From Narthecium ossifragum (Eukaryota > Streptophyta > Magnoliopsida > Dioscoreales > Nartheciaceae): 64,000 nt of DNA. Shown here piece after piece: positions 23,398-34,582 of this stretch. The notes beneath the pieces are model-generated. The model searched no databases. It was given only the letters and a program-made list of their open reading frames with translations, and was not told where the DNA came from. The stretch spans positions 8,370,610-8,434,609 of the forward strand of contig OY986974.1 in assembly GCA_963920575.1 (NCBI GenBank), in the 5' to 3' direction. A program made the position numbers and the translations under genes. How positions within the stretch are numbered: position 1 is the stretch's first letter; every line of letters begins with the position of its first letter.

Positions 23398-24073
23398 TGG
23401 GAGGTACTTGAGTTGGTGATGGAAATAATCCAGATGTTTGGCCGATTAAGTTAGGTCTTTGACTATTGTCATTATTCATCGATGGTCGATGATGAGTTGA
23501 ACTAGTTTGACCAGTGTGGCTATTTTGACCGATAAAGTTTTGGCCATGCAATGGATTTTGCAAAAGAACAAAACCATTATTACCGCCAAGCCCCACAATG
23601 GTGTTGGGCGGAAAAGAACAATTGTTCTGAGTTATGTTTTGGCCGATAGGAATCATTGGCATGGTTGGCCTAACAACATTTTGCCCAGGACTCGTGTGTG
23701 GGAAAGTCGCGTTGATAAAGGTTTGCATGGTATCAATAAAAGACCTTAAAGCTACAGCGATGTGGTTGGCCATTTGCTGATTATTAACATGCAAAGCTTC
23801 ATCGACCATAGTTTGGGCAGTACTAGAAGTTATAACTCCCAGATCAAGGCCATCTCTGGCCGATGTGTTTCCTTGCTCCAAAAAGCGATAGACCACCCTA
23901 TCACGATATTCTGCGTGTGGTTGGTCTAAGGGCGGAGGGATAACATGTTCACTTCCACTAACATTTGGAATTGGTTGACCATCGCCGTGATCGGCGTTTC
24001 CACCACTACTGTTAGTATCCAACCCAGTCCTAGTGATGACCATACCGTCTGGTCCAACTTGGCCGATTTCCAT
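23291..24073 (-). pseudogene. Tat A gag, N-terminal part
   Basis: This frame begins 17 bases beyond the primer-binding site and encodes 260 residues. They are hydrophilic and rich in Asn, Gly, Pro and Gln, with AEYRDRVVYRFLEQG near residue 54 and an amphipathic stretch (VDEALHVNNQQMANHIAVAL) near residue 89. The ATG at 24073 is the first available after the 5' LTR. I recognise it as gag leader by position and composition, not by a known domain. Confidence 0.7.
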
Positions 24074-24089
24074 AAAGACTTGACACAGA

Positions 24090-24108
24090 GTCCCACCGGG
24101 CGTGCCAA
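24090..24108 (-). other. Primer-binding site of Tat A
   Basis: On the minus strand, after the LTR end (CTAACA) and a few T's, the sequence TGGCACGCCCGGTGGGACT starts in the usual place and with the usual TGG. I did not assign the tRNA. Confidence 0.7.
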
Positions 24109-24112
24109 AAAA

Positions 24113-25282
24113 TGTTAGAACAGAAATCTAATCATTGATCGGTCAAATAGTCAAGATTAAAATCTACTCCACACTTAAGAATCAGATGATTGTAGTTAAT
24201 TTCTACTCCTTCAAACTACGTTCGAACAGAGGTGTCAAGTTGACTGGAAATCTAGATTAGACCTAATTTAATAATCTAATTAACAACTGATTATCCAAAT
24301 TAACTTAAAATAGTCTAAATTAACCTATTGAAAGCATAAATTATCTAATATTACCGAATTACATAAAGAAAATGTTAAAGATCATCCTAAGTTACTAAAT
24401 CCAGAGAAAACATATTTAAATATATTCATTAACTTAATCTAGTCTAGAAAGTAAAAGCTTCTAATATTAAATTAACCTAAAGAAATGCAGTAGAGAAATC
24501 TCTAAAAAATGAAGAAGAAAGCATAACTATCTAAACCTAGATTAGCCATCTAAAACAGTAATCTAAACTACTTTAAGCATAAAAGATTAACTAAGTACTG
24601 AAGAAACGATGCCATTCTATTGAATTAAATCAACTTACAGGAACAATAAACATCTTGGAAGAACAATAATGAAATCTAGGCGTGCAGGCTCTGTGTTTAG
24701 TTTGCGAGAGAGATTACACAGTGAAAGAGAAAGGTATTTATACTAGAGCTGTTCAACTGCTTTGTCCAGCACGTTCTCCATCGTCTTCCATCTTTCACTC
24801 TTAATACGCCGCGTGTCCCATGTTCTCCGATATTTCCTCGTTTCTTCATTCCTTGCTCTGGTCGATGACGGTTGGGTCTAGGCGATGAGCTTCTGGCCGA
24901 TGACGGTTGCGTTGGGTCGGTGAGCTTGTGTATGTTGTAATGCCATCCTTCTTGATTGGTGTTTTCTTCTAGCCCATTTCTTCATCGTCCAAAGTTGATA
25001 ACCTTTTATCTTTAAATGGTCATTGTCTTTGGCCGATAATCTTCGTGTATGGAGAAGATCATCGCTCTTAGCTAATAACCCTTTTGCTTTTAAGTCATCA
25101 TCGCTCTTAGCTGATGTTTTCTTTATGTAAAAATGATCATCACTCTTGGTCGATGATTCTATTTTTTGGGCGATAATTTTATCTTTGAGCGATATCGCTC
25201 AATTGGGCTTGAAACTCTGTCGGCCATATTTATTGTGCTGATATGTTAATCATTGATTGGCTAGCCATTATATTGGCTAACA
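24113..25282 (-). repeat. 5' LTR of Tat A (1170 bp)
   Basis: Mate of 7352-8494, with the same ends. On the minus strand it starts TGTTAGCCAATATAATGGC and ends CTGTTCTAACA before the primer-binding site. It carries an extra block near 25023-25050 (TTGGCCGATAATC) absent from the other LTR. Confidence 0.93.
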
Positions 25283-25287
25283 CTTAC
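25283..25287. other. Target-site duplication of Tat A, right copy
   Basis: CTTAC, identical to 7347-7351. Confidence 0.92.
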
Positions 25288-26814
25288 CTGCCTAGAAGAT
25301 ATGAAGTTAGTGTAGTGTTTGATTGGTGCTTGGCGACGAGGAGGACCGTGAGAGAATCGGTGCTCGGCGGTGCTGACAATGGCAATGAAGAAGATTGTAT
25401 ATTTGTATCTCTCGTTATGGTAAAGTTCGTTTTTATCCTTTCATTTGTTTTTATCAAAACCGGAAACGATCCTGGTTTTGCTCCAAAACAAATTCTATCC
25501 AATTCCTTATCTCGAGGCAAATCAAGAGTTTAAAAGTGTTAAATTTTCTTACAAAAAATTTAACCTTAAATTTACAATCTACCCCTCTATATATATCACA
25601 ATGGTTATAAATTAACCATAGCATTTGTCCTACTTGTCCCACTTGACAAGATTTATCCTACGTGGTTCTCGTTAATGGGTAGTAAAATGGGTGGTTAGTG
25701 TGAAGGGGTGAGTCAGCGAGTTTTTTTTTCTTTTCCTTAAGGGTGTGTTTGATTGTCAGGAGCGAAGGGTCGAGTGGGTGGACTAGTAGCACTTCATCCA
25801 TTTTTGATTGTTTGGTTGGGACATCAACTTGATGGAGTGGAGGGATTGTACTCCTGAAAAGGGCTCCAGTCAACCATTTGAATCTTGCCAAAAAAGGGCC
25901 AGAGTCGGCCAAGTGGAGTGGGACGTTAGTGAATCAATGGCCAGCTCCTCCCCCACTCGATCGAAACCAGTCTCGCGACTTCGAAAACCATCGGGCTAGG
26001 GTTACCCCCTCATCCTCTCTCCATCGGCTCTCTCCGGGGTTTCCCCTCACCATCTCCTCTCCATTGGCGGCTCTCTCCTCCTCACCATCTCCTCTCCGTC
26101 GGTGGCTCTCTCCGGGTTTCCTCCTCACCATCTCCTCTCCGTCGGCGGCTCTCTCCGGGGCTCCTCCTCACCATCTCCTCTCCGTTGGCGACTCTCTTCG
26201 GCGTGTTTGGGCTCAGGTCGCCTCCGTTGCTCTCCGTTGGTCCGGCTCGGTTGCTCTCTTCGGTTGTTTCCCTCTCCACCACCGGTGATCAATCGGCCGA
26301 ATTTTTTAGATGGAGAGAGGACGGGAGGGGAGAAGAGGATAGGGAGAGGGAGAGGGGGAGGGAGATGGGTCTCCTATCAAACCGGGTGGAGAGGTCGAAT
26401 ATCAAGGCCGGAGACCACATCTACTCATGGAAAGCCATCTACACCTATTCCTATCACGGTAACGTACCATTCTCTCATTTATACACAACACCCACAATTC
26501 TCTGTGAATTCTATTAGCAAGTCATCATTTTTTCCCTCTATTCTTCCTGGTAATGCTTCCGATTGGCCTTTGGGGATTTGGATTGCATTGATCTAGTAAA
26601 ATTGTGAACTTGGTAAAGGCTAATTTTATCATTTGAGGAGTAGATGGAGATCTTACTATATTGTTATTCGGTGATATACTGATATACATTAGTAGAGAAT
26701 AAATGTACTCAATTATCCATTTTTTCCCATTTGTTGTGGAATGGGAATTCCAGTTGTGCGGTGGCATTTGCATCATCCTTTGATTGATTAATGGGAGGAG
26801 TTAGAATTGCAATG
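25288..26814. other. Unassigned DNA between Tat A and the copia element
   Basis: No gene is supported. It includes an AT-rich part (25540-25730), a stretch beginning AAGGGTGTGTTTGATTG (25738) that resembles small DNA-transposon ends but lacks a visible partner, a CT-rich tandem repeat (26015-26210), and a purine-rich stretch (26305-26370). The CT-rich sequence could be the untranslated leader of a lost host gene; that is only inference. Confidence 0.45.
26015..26210 (+). repeat. Tandem repeat, unit about 45-55 bp
   Basis: Diverged copies of a unit built around CACCATCTCCTCTCCGTCGG followed by CGGCTCTCTCCGGG occur back to back (copies near 26049, 26087, 26128 and 26169). They vary in length by small deletions. 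Open frames across the array on both strands simply reflect its lack of stops. Confidence 0.75.
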
Positions 26815-26819
26815 CAAAG

Positions 26820-26906
26820 TGATAGAAGGGTTGAGATTGTTGTTCAATCTATTGATAGGGTTCAATATATACATGTGTATAATATATACAAGATATACAA
26901 TTAACA
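26820..26906 (-). repeat. 3' LTR of copia element (87 bp)
   Basis: TGATAGAAGGG to TTAACA. It matches 47928-48049 except for an internal deletion of about 35 bases (the part with GTGGTATGTTGTACCAC in the other copy). Confidence 0.88.
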
Positions 26907-26932
26907 CCCCCCCCCCCCCCCCCTCCTCAAAC
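26907..26932 (-). other. Polypurine tract of copia element with a G17 run
   Basis: On the minus strand it reads GAGTTTGAGGA followed by 17 G's up to the LTR. Priming plus-strand DNA from a pure G run is plausible; the run length may also have drifted by slippage. Confidence 0.75.
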
Positions 26933-28360
26933 TCAAGGTGGATCAAACACAGAGTGTTTGGCTACAATATGTCGAAATCTAGGAGTAGGATGAAACATCG
27001 TAAAGAATTCCGCAAGCTGCTCGGTAGAAGGCACATGGGGGAGGAGAACGGTGCCAGTCTGAAGATGCAGACGAACAAAGTGACAATCGAGCTCTATATG
27101 CTTCGTTTGCTCATGAAATACAGGATTGTTAGCAATACTCAGCCTCAGTACTGGAAAGAGAGACAACATCTTGTTTCTTACTCCGTTAAGAAACAAGAGC
27201 GTCTCCAAGAAACATACAAAAGCCAGTAGTCGAGCGTCTAGTCGTAGGATCACCAGCCCAATCCGCATCAGAATAAGCATGAAGTATGAGGTCAGAGCTA
27301 TAGGGCATAAGAAGAGACCGAGTGGTGGTACCTCGAAGATAACAAAGTATCCGAAGAAGAGCAGCATAGTTAGTAGAGCGTGGTGCGGTGACAAACTGAC
27401 TCACAATGCTGACTGCATGAGAGATATCTGGTCTGGTGATACACACGTAAATAAGCTGCCCAACTAGCTGTCTGTAGTGTGTGGGATCCGAGAGAGGCTC
27501 ACCATCAGTAGGACACAGGTGAACATGGAACTCAAGAGGAGTGTCTACAATGTGATCATCTGAGATAGCTGCTCGACTAAGGATGTCAGATATGTAGCGA
27601 TGTTGAGAAAGTAAGATTCCACGTTCGCCCTGAACAATCTCCAGTGCCAAAAAGTAGCGTAGAGGACCTAAATCCTTCATCTGAAGCTGACTCCGAAGAT
27701 GAGCTTGAAGAGACATAATAGTAGAAGAGTCATCTCCAGTGATAATCATATCATCAACATAGAGGAGGAGAATCGCCCGCCCTTGCAAGGAGAACCGCAC
27801 AAACAAAGAGTGGTCTTGAGCACTTTGAACAGATCCGGCCTCTATGACAGAATTGCGGAAACGCTCAAACCAGGCGCGAGGAGCCTATTTGAGTCCATAG
27901 ATGGCACGACGAAGACGACAAGTATGACCAATAGGAGCAGAGAGACCCAGAGGTGGATGCATGTAGACAACCTCTGAGAGATCTCCGTGAAAAAATGCAT
28001 TCTTCATACCCATCTGAAGAAGAGGCCAGTGTTGAGCTGCAGCAACTGCAAGGAGAGTACGAACAGTGGCCATCTTAGCAGCAGAGCAAATGTCTCCGCA
28101 TAATCAATGCCATACTCCTGAGTAAAATCACGAGCAACAAATCTGGCCTTATGCCGCTCAATAGAGCCATCAGATTGCCGCTTGACCTTGAAGACCCATT
28201 TGCAACTAACAGGCTCAATCCCAGGAGGAAGAGGAACAAGATCCTAGGTGCGAGTATGAGCGAAAGCGCTGAGCTCCTCTGCCATAGCCTCCTGCCACTG
28301 TGGAAGCTGGGATGCCTCGTGATAAGATTGAGGCTCCTGATCAAGATGAATGGTAGATAG
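26933..28360 (-). pseudogene. Copia reverse transcriptase and RNase H
   Basis: From 28360 leftwards: [39 protein letters not shown], then [15 protein letters not shown] (where KNAFLHG is usual), RRAIYGLK, the catalytic LLYVDDMIITG (about 27750-27780), and LVGQLIYVCITRPDIS. RNase H follows with AYSDADWAGDPTTRRST, then degraded sequence to the polypurine tract. Stops lie near 28244 (TAG for expected TGG) and 27885, with frameshifts between 28100 and 27810 and after 27190. RT and RNase H make the cDNA in the particle. The YVDD box is intact but the frame is not. Confidence 0.88.
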
Positions 28361-28524
28361 AAAGGCATGGAACTCAGGAGAATGAGGCAACAAATGACCA
28401 ACCATATCCGTGGGGAGGGTGGTGAACTTGCTGAGGATACCGAGGAGGAGGTGTAGAGACTATAGTAGATGATGGAGAAGAGGCAACCAGCGGAGAGGAC
28501 AGAAGATCCATAGCAGAGGAAGTG

Positions 28525-29732
28525 TCACTGGTCGTAGGTTGGGGACGAGGAGAAGCCAGAACGGATGGGGGAGATAAGGAAGGATGGAATATGATAAGGA
28601 GATAAGGAAGGATGGGAAATGGAGGTAGATGCTAAAGGCAAGACAGATAAAGGCTGAAGAAAAGTGAGATCATGTGAAGCAAAGGAATAATAAGCAACAT
28701 CCTCAAGAAAGAACATATGGTGAGAAATGCGAAGACGCCGTGTCATGGGATCATAACAACGATAGCCCTTGTGTTTAGAGCTAAGGCCTAGTAGAACATA
28801 TCGGACCGACTGAGCAGATAATTTGGTCCTCTCGTGAGGAGGAACCAACACAAAGCACGTTCAGCCAAAGACTCGGACGAGACGGTAGTCGAGGGGACTG
28901 GAGTAAAGACGCTCATAAGGAGAGACACCTGAAAGAAGAGGAGAGGGCATGAGGTTAATAAGATGAATGAAAGTAAGAAGTGCCTCAGCCTAAAAAGTGC
29001 GGGGAACCTGAGAAGAGAGCAGAAGGGCTCGAGTAGTCTCTAGTATCTGTCGATTGCTTATGCTCAGCGATGCCATTTTTCTCATGGGTGTAGGGACAAG
29101 ACTATTGGAAAACCGTCCCATGAGACTGGAAAATAGATGCATATGAGAGGAGGTGTACTCACGAGCACAGTCTCATGGGTTTGAACAATAACAGTGAAGT
29201 GTTGATAAATCTGAGGAAGCTTAGATCGGTGACACATAAGATAAACCCACGTAAAACGAGAATAATCATCTATAAAATTGATATAATAAATATAGCCACA
29301 CATAGATGAGACGGGAGCGGAGCCCCAAATGTCTGAATGTACTAAAGCAAAGGGGGTACAAGATTGAATAGTACACAGAGGAGAGTGCTGAGCTACAAAT
29401 TTAGCAAGTTTGTAGCCAAAACAAAGAGAGAGAGGTACAGGTCCTAGAGTCCAAAACACCTGACCTAAAGAGACTATGAAGGCGCTCCTCTGACAGATGA
29501 CGTAGCCGACAATGCCAGAGATCAGCAAAAGAAAGTGAAGAGGCGGTGAGGGAGGTAAGTGATGAGGATGTAGAGGGTGAGATAGGTAGTGAGAGTCACA
29601 GCAAAGGGTAAAGGCTACCAACCCTATGACCAGCTTCAATCTCCACGTCTGTAAGTGGATGCTGCACACGACAAGAAGAAGAGGAAAAATTAACAGTGTA
29701 GCCCAAATCACAAATACGGCTAACAGAAGCAA
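28525..29732 (-). pseudogene. Copia integrase
   Basis: The core is seen at 29082-29732: GYKLAKFVAQHSP near the end of the zinc finger, then FALVHSDIWGSAP (first Asp) and YYINFIDDYSRFTWVYLM. The C-terminal part at 28525-28851 has LVPPHERTKLSAQSVRYVLLG and KGYRCYDPMTRRLRISHHMFF, typical of copia integrases. The middle (28852-29081) is shifted in frame and has stops. Integrase would join the cDNA to host DNA. Confidence 0.85.
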
Positions 29733-29961
29733 GATTCATATGCAACATAGGAAAGTGAAGAACATGAGGGAGGATAATGGGACCATTGGAGAGAGTGCCA
29801 GAGTGTAAAACATCTAAACAGTGTTCGTCGGTAATGTGTATGGCAGGTGAATGCTCAGCAGAAACACATGAAGATAAAATAGAAGAATCATATGTCATAT
29901 GAGAAGAAGCACCAGAGTCAACAACCCATATGTGATCGAGAATACCAGGAGTAGCAGCCAT
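29596..29961 (-). pseudogene. Copia protease and GAG-pre-integrase segment
   Basis: IWVVDSGASSHMTYD near residue 11 is the copia retropepsin active site (Asp-Ser-Gly), followed by LPHVLHFPMLHMNLASVSRI, the usual end of the protease. The C-terminal part starts the linker to integrase, where the frame shifts (overlap with 29082-29732). The protease cleaves the polyprotein into gag and enzymes. Confidence 0.87.
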
Positions 29962-30178
29962 AGCAGCACAGTCAGCGGAAGTAGAGGAAGCGGAAGAGGA
30001 TGACTGCTGAAGGAGTCGATCAATCTGATGTTGGAGACTCTGTAGGGACGTTGGTGTAAGAGAGGGAAGAGCACTCTCCGATGGAATGTAGCTACTGTAG
30101 CACGAACAGGTCGCCCATGGCCTGGAGGACTTTGTCGTTTGTCAGGATAGAGAAGCCAACAATAATCCTTTAAGTGAC
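29962..30178 (-). pseudogene. Copia gag end, 3' half of split zinc knuckle
   Basis: On the minus strand, directly after the solo LTR, LKDYCWLLYPDKR supplies the last Cys of a CX2CX4HX4C knuckle whose first half (NCSHCHKMGH) lies at 31727-31760. The rest is a Ser/Leu-rich linker to the protease with stops. Confidence 0.7.
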
Positions 30179-31726
30179 TGATAAGTCACTAATTAATCCT
30201 AATTAAACTCCTTAAATTACCTTCGTTAGGCCTAGAGTAGGTGTATTTGACGATTTATTAGTTGATTTCAGGTTTAATCATGGTTTGAGAAGAGATACAA
30301 GAAATTCGGCTAAAATGAAGAAAAATATAGCTTCGTCGACCATTGGGAAAATATTCGTCAGATATTCTCTGAAACTCCAAATATTCTGAAAGTTTGGGAA
30401 ATTGTAGAAGACTCAGAGATCTACAATGTTCATGTTGGACACTTTGCGAGATTCCTGATGGTGTGATAGCAGATTTGAAGAATACATGAAGATACATAAG
30501 CTGGAAAGCTGCACCATCGAAGCTCAAGAGAATATTCTCCAAATATTCTATATAAATTAGAATATTATGAAATATTTTGGAGATGATAGATAACTTCTAG
30601 ATCTATAACTTTCCTGTTGAAGACTTTCCCAGATTCCGTACAGATTAGCTTCAGAATTGACTACAAATCGGAATTCCGAGTAGAAATTGAAGAATAAGGA
30701 AGCTGATGACGTGGCAGTTATTAACCAAGTCAAACTGGGAAGTCCGATCGATCGGTTTGAGTCCGATCGATCGCTCCGGAATTTAGGGAAATTAGAGTTT
30801 ATGTCCAAATATAACTCCTAATTCCGGGATGGAGGGTTTCTAATACATAAGGGGGTTATTCCAGCCGAAAATTATCATCTTTTGGAGCACTTTTGGAGGA
30901 GAAGGTTAGGGTTTTGAAGACGGTGATCTTTCCGCGGGGATCGACGGCTTCATCTTCTACACCTATGGCTGATTTCCAAGAGATGAGTGGCTAGTTTTCT
31001 TGTTCTTAGGAATACCATGAAACCCTAGTGTAACTTTTGATCTTTCTTAGTTGGATTTTTATGAACTTCTCTACGTATAATCTCATGAATATGTTTTTAA
31101 TGATTATAGAGTTGAAGGAACAGAGTTCCGTTGACGTATTATTAGTCCTACATGATGGTTGTACTTGAGTGTAGAGATTCATGAGATAGTTTGCATGTGG
31201 TTTGTGATTTACCTTTGAGATAATCTATGCTACGTGAAGATAAGTCATTCTAAGGTCATTAGGAGTAGAATAACTTAAGATAATGGTAGGACCAAAGATG
31301 ATTTATGCCAAACAAAGATAGGTTATGCCGTAGGGAACATAAAACCTTCTTTTAGGGATTCGTGTGAGCTTGTAGCCATACGATCCACAATACTTAGAGA
31401 AGTGATCAAGATGATAACTATGGAAGATTAAGGGTGAAACTAGGGTGGATTGTGTATTTCCTAAGACATCTTTTTCCATCTGATTAAAACCTTAATATTT
31501 TCTTTTGCTTTCTTAGATACTTTCAGTTAGATCAATCTATCATTGAAGTGTTTGGTTTAGATCTATAGTTTTGAGAATTGATTTTGGTTTTCCTAGTAAT
31601 TCCCTGTGGCTCGACTCCGGATTTCACCACTAGTCTACGTAGTAGTATTAGTGATTGAACAAGGATATAAATTTAAGATTTGATTGAGGTTAGCAACGTT
31701 TTAACGACAACGTTCGCGAGCGATCA
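30179..31726 (+). repeat. Solo LTR, TGATAAGTCACT family, in copia gag (1548 bp)
   Basis: TGATAAGTCACTAATTAATCC to GCGAGCGATCA, with GTGAC (30174-30178) and ATGAC (31727-31731) as a 4-of-5 target duplication. A second copy at 43176-44736 is nearly identical, and a diverged reverse copy is at 60740-62285. It contains CCGATCGATCGG pairs (30744-30778) and GGCTCGACTCC (31608-31618). No coding sequence. Confidence 0.88.
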
Positions 31727-32562
31727 ATGACCCATCTTATGGCAATGAGAACAGTTGTGTCAAGGATGAGCGATCGAGTGCGCGATGAGGAGGTAGCAAC
31801 AAGATCACCCTCGAATCCCGAGGAAGGAGGCAACTGAGGAGTAGCAACCATCGACAATCAAGTCTCTTCAACAGTGAGCGCAGCAATGACAGACTCAAGA
31901 CTAGGCATCGGGTCAGGATAGGTCAACTGACTAGTGGCAGGGGCAAACTCTGAATGAAGAGCCATCAGAAACTGAAAGGCCCTACGACGCTCTTGGACAA
32001 CATGAATGGTAGCAAGATAGCACTGGGGGACAGTAGAGTCAGGTGGAGGATCAGGAGCATCCAATGCACGCCATAAATCACATATGAGATAATAAAACTG
32101 TTGCACCGTCCGATCCCCCTGCCACGCGGAATGTAACTAAGAGTATAGCTGATACTCATGAGCACTACTCGACTGAACAAACTGGCGAGTGACACGTGAC
32201 CAGATAGTTGCAGCTGTGGAAAGCTCAGCAAGAGTAGGACGGAGGGAGCGATCCACGGAACTACTGACATTGGCACAGAACCGCAAGTCTTGCTCAGACC
32301 AAATCTGATGAGGTGATGGAGTAGCAAGTGCAGGCAACGCTGCAGATGTAACGGAGGCTGCTAAGGGTGGTGAAGTAGTGGATGGCGGAGGAGCAATCCC
32401 ATCAAGATGAGCTATGAGGCCGCGACCATGAAGCTCGATCCGAACAGTTGCAGACCAAGTATGCCAATCGCTGGTAGATACGAGCAAGAAGTCTGTGGAG
32501 TGTGCAAGGAGGTCCTTCGCCATGGTGATAGAGGAAGGGGCAGCCATGTGCACTGTGCACAA
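31727..32562 (-). pseudogene. Copia gag
   Basis: The minus-strand frame from 32562 begins near MAAPSSITMAKDLL and has a Trp-rich segment (SDWHTWSATVRIELHGRGL, FCANVSS) and, further on, CDLWRALDAPDPP and RRAFQFLMALHSEFAPATSQ. This is the layout of copia-type gag (UBN2-like). An in-frame TAG near 32137 splits it. At its end NCSHCHKMGH starts the nucleic-acid-binding zinc knuckle, which is cut by the solo LTR. The start could be either the Met at 32562 or the later MAAPSS Met. Confidence 0.78.
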
Positions 32563-32927
32563 TGGGGCGCTGTGCTGCGCGCGCTCTTGGCGCTTGTAGG
32601 GCGCATGCGTCAGTACAGCTCAGTGTCGAACACTTGGCGTGCACCCAAAAACAACCAAACAGGGAGGCAGTGAAGCGCGTAGTTGTGGTGGTCGGGGGTG
32701 ACTGGAGGACCTCATGAGAGGCTGCGACGGCGATAGGGAGGAGCAGAGAACGTCGCTGGCATCGGATCTAAGAGAGAGGAGATCGTCGGAGTGATGCTCG
32801 GATCAGAGGCTCTCAGGAGAGAGAGAGAGAGCTCGAGGGAGAGGAGCTCTAGCCAGGACTGAGGAGGGGGAGCCCGAGGGAGACGGAGAGGGAGAGGTCT
32901 TCGGTCGTCGGTGAGCTCGAAAGAGTA
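32563..32927 (-). other. Copia 5' leader, proximal part
   Basis: Untranslated leader between gag and the Athila 2 insertion. The sequence 32750-32927 is a diverged tandem copy of 47415-47600, which continues the leader on the far side of Athila 2: both have AGAGGAGATCGTCGGAG, a GA-rich run and GGGAGAGGAGCTCT. No gene. Confidence 0.6.
32923..32927. other. Target-site duplication of Athila 2, left copy
   Basis: GAGTA, against GAGTC at 47415-47419 (4 of 5 bases). Confidence 0.75.
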
Positions 32928-34567
32928 TGATGTGCTGTCGTAAGCAACAAAAAATAAAACCAATACTCTTTAAAATAAATGTAGTAGTGCGAGTACGAGT
33001 CGATCCCATGAGGAGTATCTAGTCTAAGTTTTGTGCTATGTGAACAAAGATGGTCTAAGTCAACATCCACCATCGGAACCTTTATAACTGATCATTGATG
33101 CAAGTTTATATCAATTCACACCTTGAATATTCACCGTTCGAATTAAATTTGAATCTCTCCTCAATCATAGTTAATTAGAAACAAGCGATCCAATCAACCC
33201 TAACTACAAAACAACCTAAGACAAGCGCTGTAGATTTAATCTAGTAGCAGCCTTAAGAATAGGGAGATCGATAAAGCTAAACAACACAAGCACAAGTAGT
33301 AGCATTTAATTTAGTTGAACATTCTTCCTAAGATCTAATAATCTCTGTACCGCAGTAAATCATTAACCCCTAGTTGCTTCACAGATTAGAGGGATCAAAC
33401 AATTATGGATTTGATATCCAACCTAGCAGTAGATTGCAAGGAATAATAAACTAGTATGCCTCCTAGCAATTAGATAAAACAATCATGAATATAATCATAG
33501 AAAAACATTCAATACCCAAATATGAATTGAACAATAAAAATAGAATAGATCTCACAATTCATGGATTTTGAGGTTTCAGTTTTCTCGACCAAGAATTAAG
33601 GTTTAACCACGCAAGACCTTCAAGAACAATCCTTTAAAGAAGAAACAAGAACCCTAGAAATATCAAAGAAATAGAAAGTAGCAGAAAAAATCATCTAGAA
33701 TTCGCCCCCCTCAATCCCTAAAAAGAATCCTATTTATAGCCCTTTATTCTATAAAGTCGATTAACAAAGATCGATCTTTATGTAGTAGAAGATCGATCTT
33801 TTCTTCCCAGATTGGGGATGCGCACCGACTAAGATCGATCTCTTATATAAAGAAGATCGATATCTTTATTCCAGACTTCATGTTTATGCTCACGGTCGAT
33901 CCTCGTATCGACCCTGAGAAGGTATATTTTTGACAGAGGCTGACGGTCGATACGGCGGTCAATGTGACGGTCGACCGTGGGTCTTTTTTATCTCTGAATG
34001 CAAAAAGGATCGCTCTTTTATGGAAGGAAGATCGATCTTTTATTTTCTGCATATTTCTTCTGCTATTCTGACATGCGCTGGTTGTAGTAAAAGCACTGTA
34101 ACTTTCTGTAAGAAGCTCCAAATCACGAACTATAAAATTCTTCAGAAACTAGACTTCTAGTGCTTTTCAATTATATATGGAACTTCATCTGATTCTTGTG
34201 GAGTAGGTTCAGTTTAATCTTTGAAGCTTACCCATCTTCTTTGTAATCTTCTTCGTACCTTCTGGCTTCGATGTCCTTGATGCAATCAACTAGAATCTCT
34301 CAAAACTCATAACATGAAAGTTGTAGAGATCTTCCTTTCATTTCCATAGCATCTCGAATCATAGCAATCAGAGGTTGAATAGAAAAGTTATGCTCAGATT
34401 ATGATGTCAAAACTGTCCAGAATTGTCCATTTGGCTTCGTTTCGCAATTAAGGTCTCTAATTGCATCCTAAATCAACATATAAAAATAATGAGTATATTT
34501 AGGTACCAAATAAGCACAGAAGACGAGACATTAAGGAATAAAAATGTGACATTTTGCATTCACATCA
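32928..34567 (-). repeat. 3' LTR of Athila 2 (1640 bp)
   Basis: On the minus strand it starts TGATGTGAATGC and ends GACAGCACATCA, like Athila 1. GATCGATC-type pairs lie at about 33768-33870 and 34005-34040, and the motif GGGATCGACTC near 32996-33010. Confidence 0.92.
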
Positions 34568-34582
34568 AATTCCCCCATACTT
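34568..34582 (-). other. Polypurine tract of Athila 2
   Basis: Minus strand AAGTATGGGGGAATT directly before the LTR start; same place and almost the same sequence as in Athila 1. Confidence 0.83.

Larger units (their letters stand above)
7352..25282 (-). mobile_element. Complete Tat-lineage Ty3/gypsy retrotransposon (Tat A) with antisense PMD gene
   Basis: Two LTRs with TGTTAG/CTAACA ends (7352-8494 and 24113-25282) are flanked by a perfect CTTAC duplication (7347-7351, 25283-25287). Reading the minus strand: 5' LTR at right, primer-binding site, gag, protease, RT, RNase H, integrase, then a gene on the opposite strand, polypurine tract and 3' LTR. The Tat assignment rests on the gag CKWH...NNC motif, the protease style (GAAVNVI...LFGRD) and the second RNase H of the DGS...NNQAEYEAL type, together with the reversed extra gene before the 3' LTR. 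Two later solo LTRs add 3.9 kb; without them the element is about 14 kb. Stops and frameshifts in every gene make it non-autonomous. Confidence 0.93.

Noticed and set aside
25738..25756. Start of a small DNA transposon (GGGTGTGTTTGATTG)
   Set aside because: No inverted partner and no target duplication found; the similar word at 48355 is in the same orientation and in different flanks.
26020..26210. CRISPR-like array
   Set aside because: The units are contiguous and diverged, with no unique spacers, and the DNA is from a plant.
25934..26596. Overlapping Arg/Ser-rich frames on both strands
   Set aside because: They follow the CT-rich tandem repeat and disappear when its units shift.
30179..31726. 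Full-length small retrotransposon instead of a solo LTR
   Set aside because: There is no primer-binding site, polypurine tract or repeated ends within it, and three copies share exactly these outer ends.
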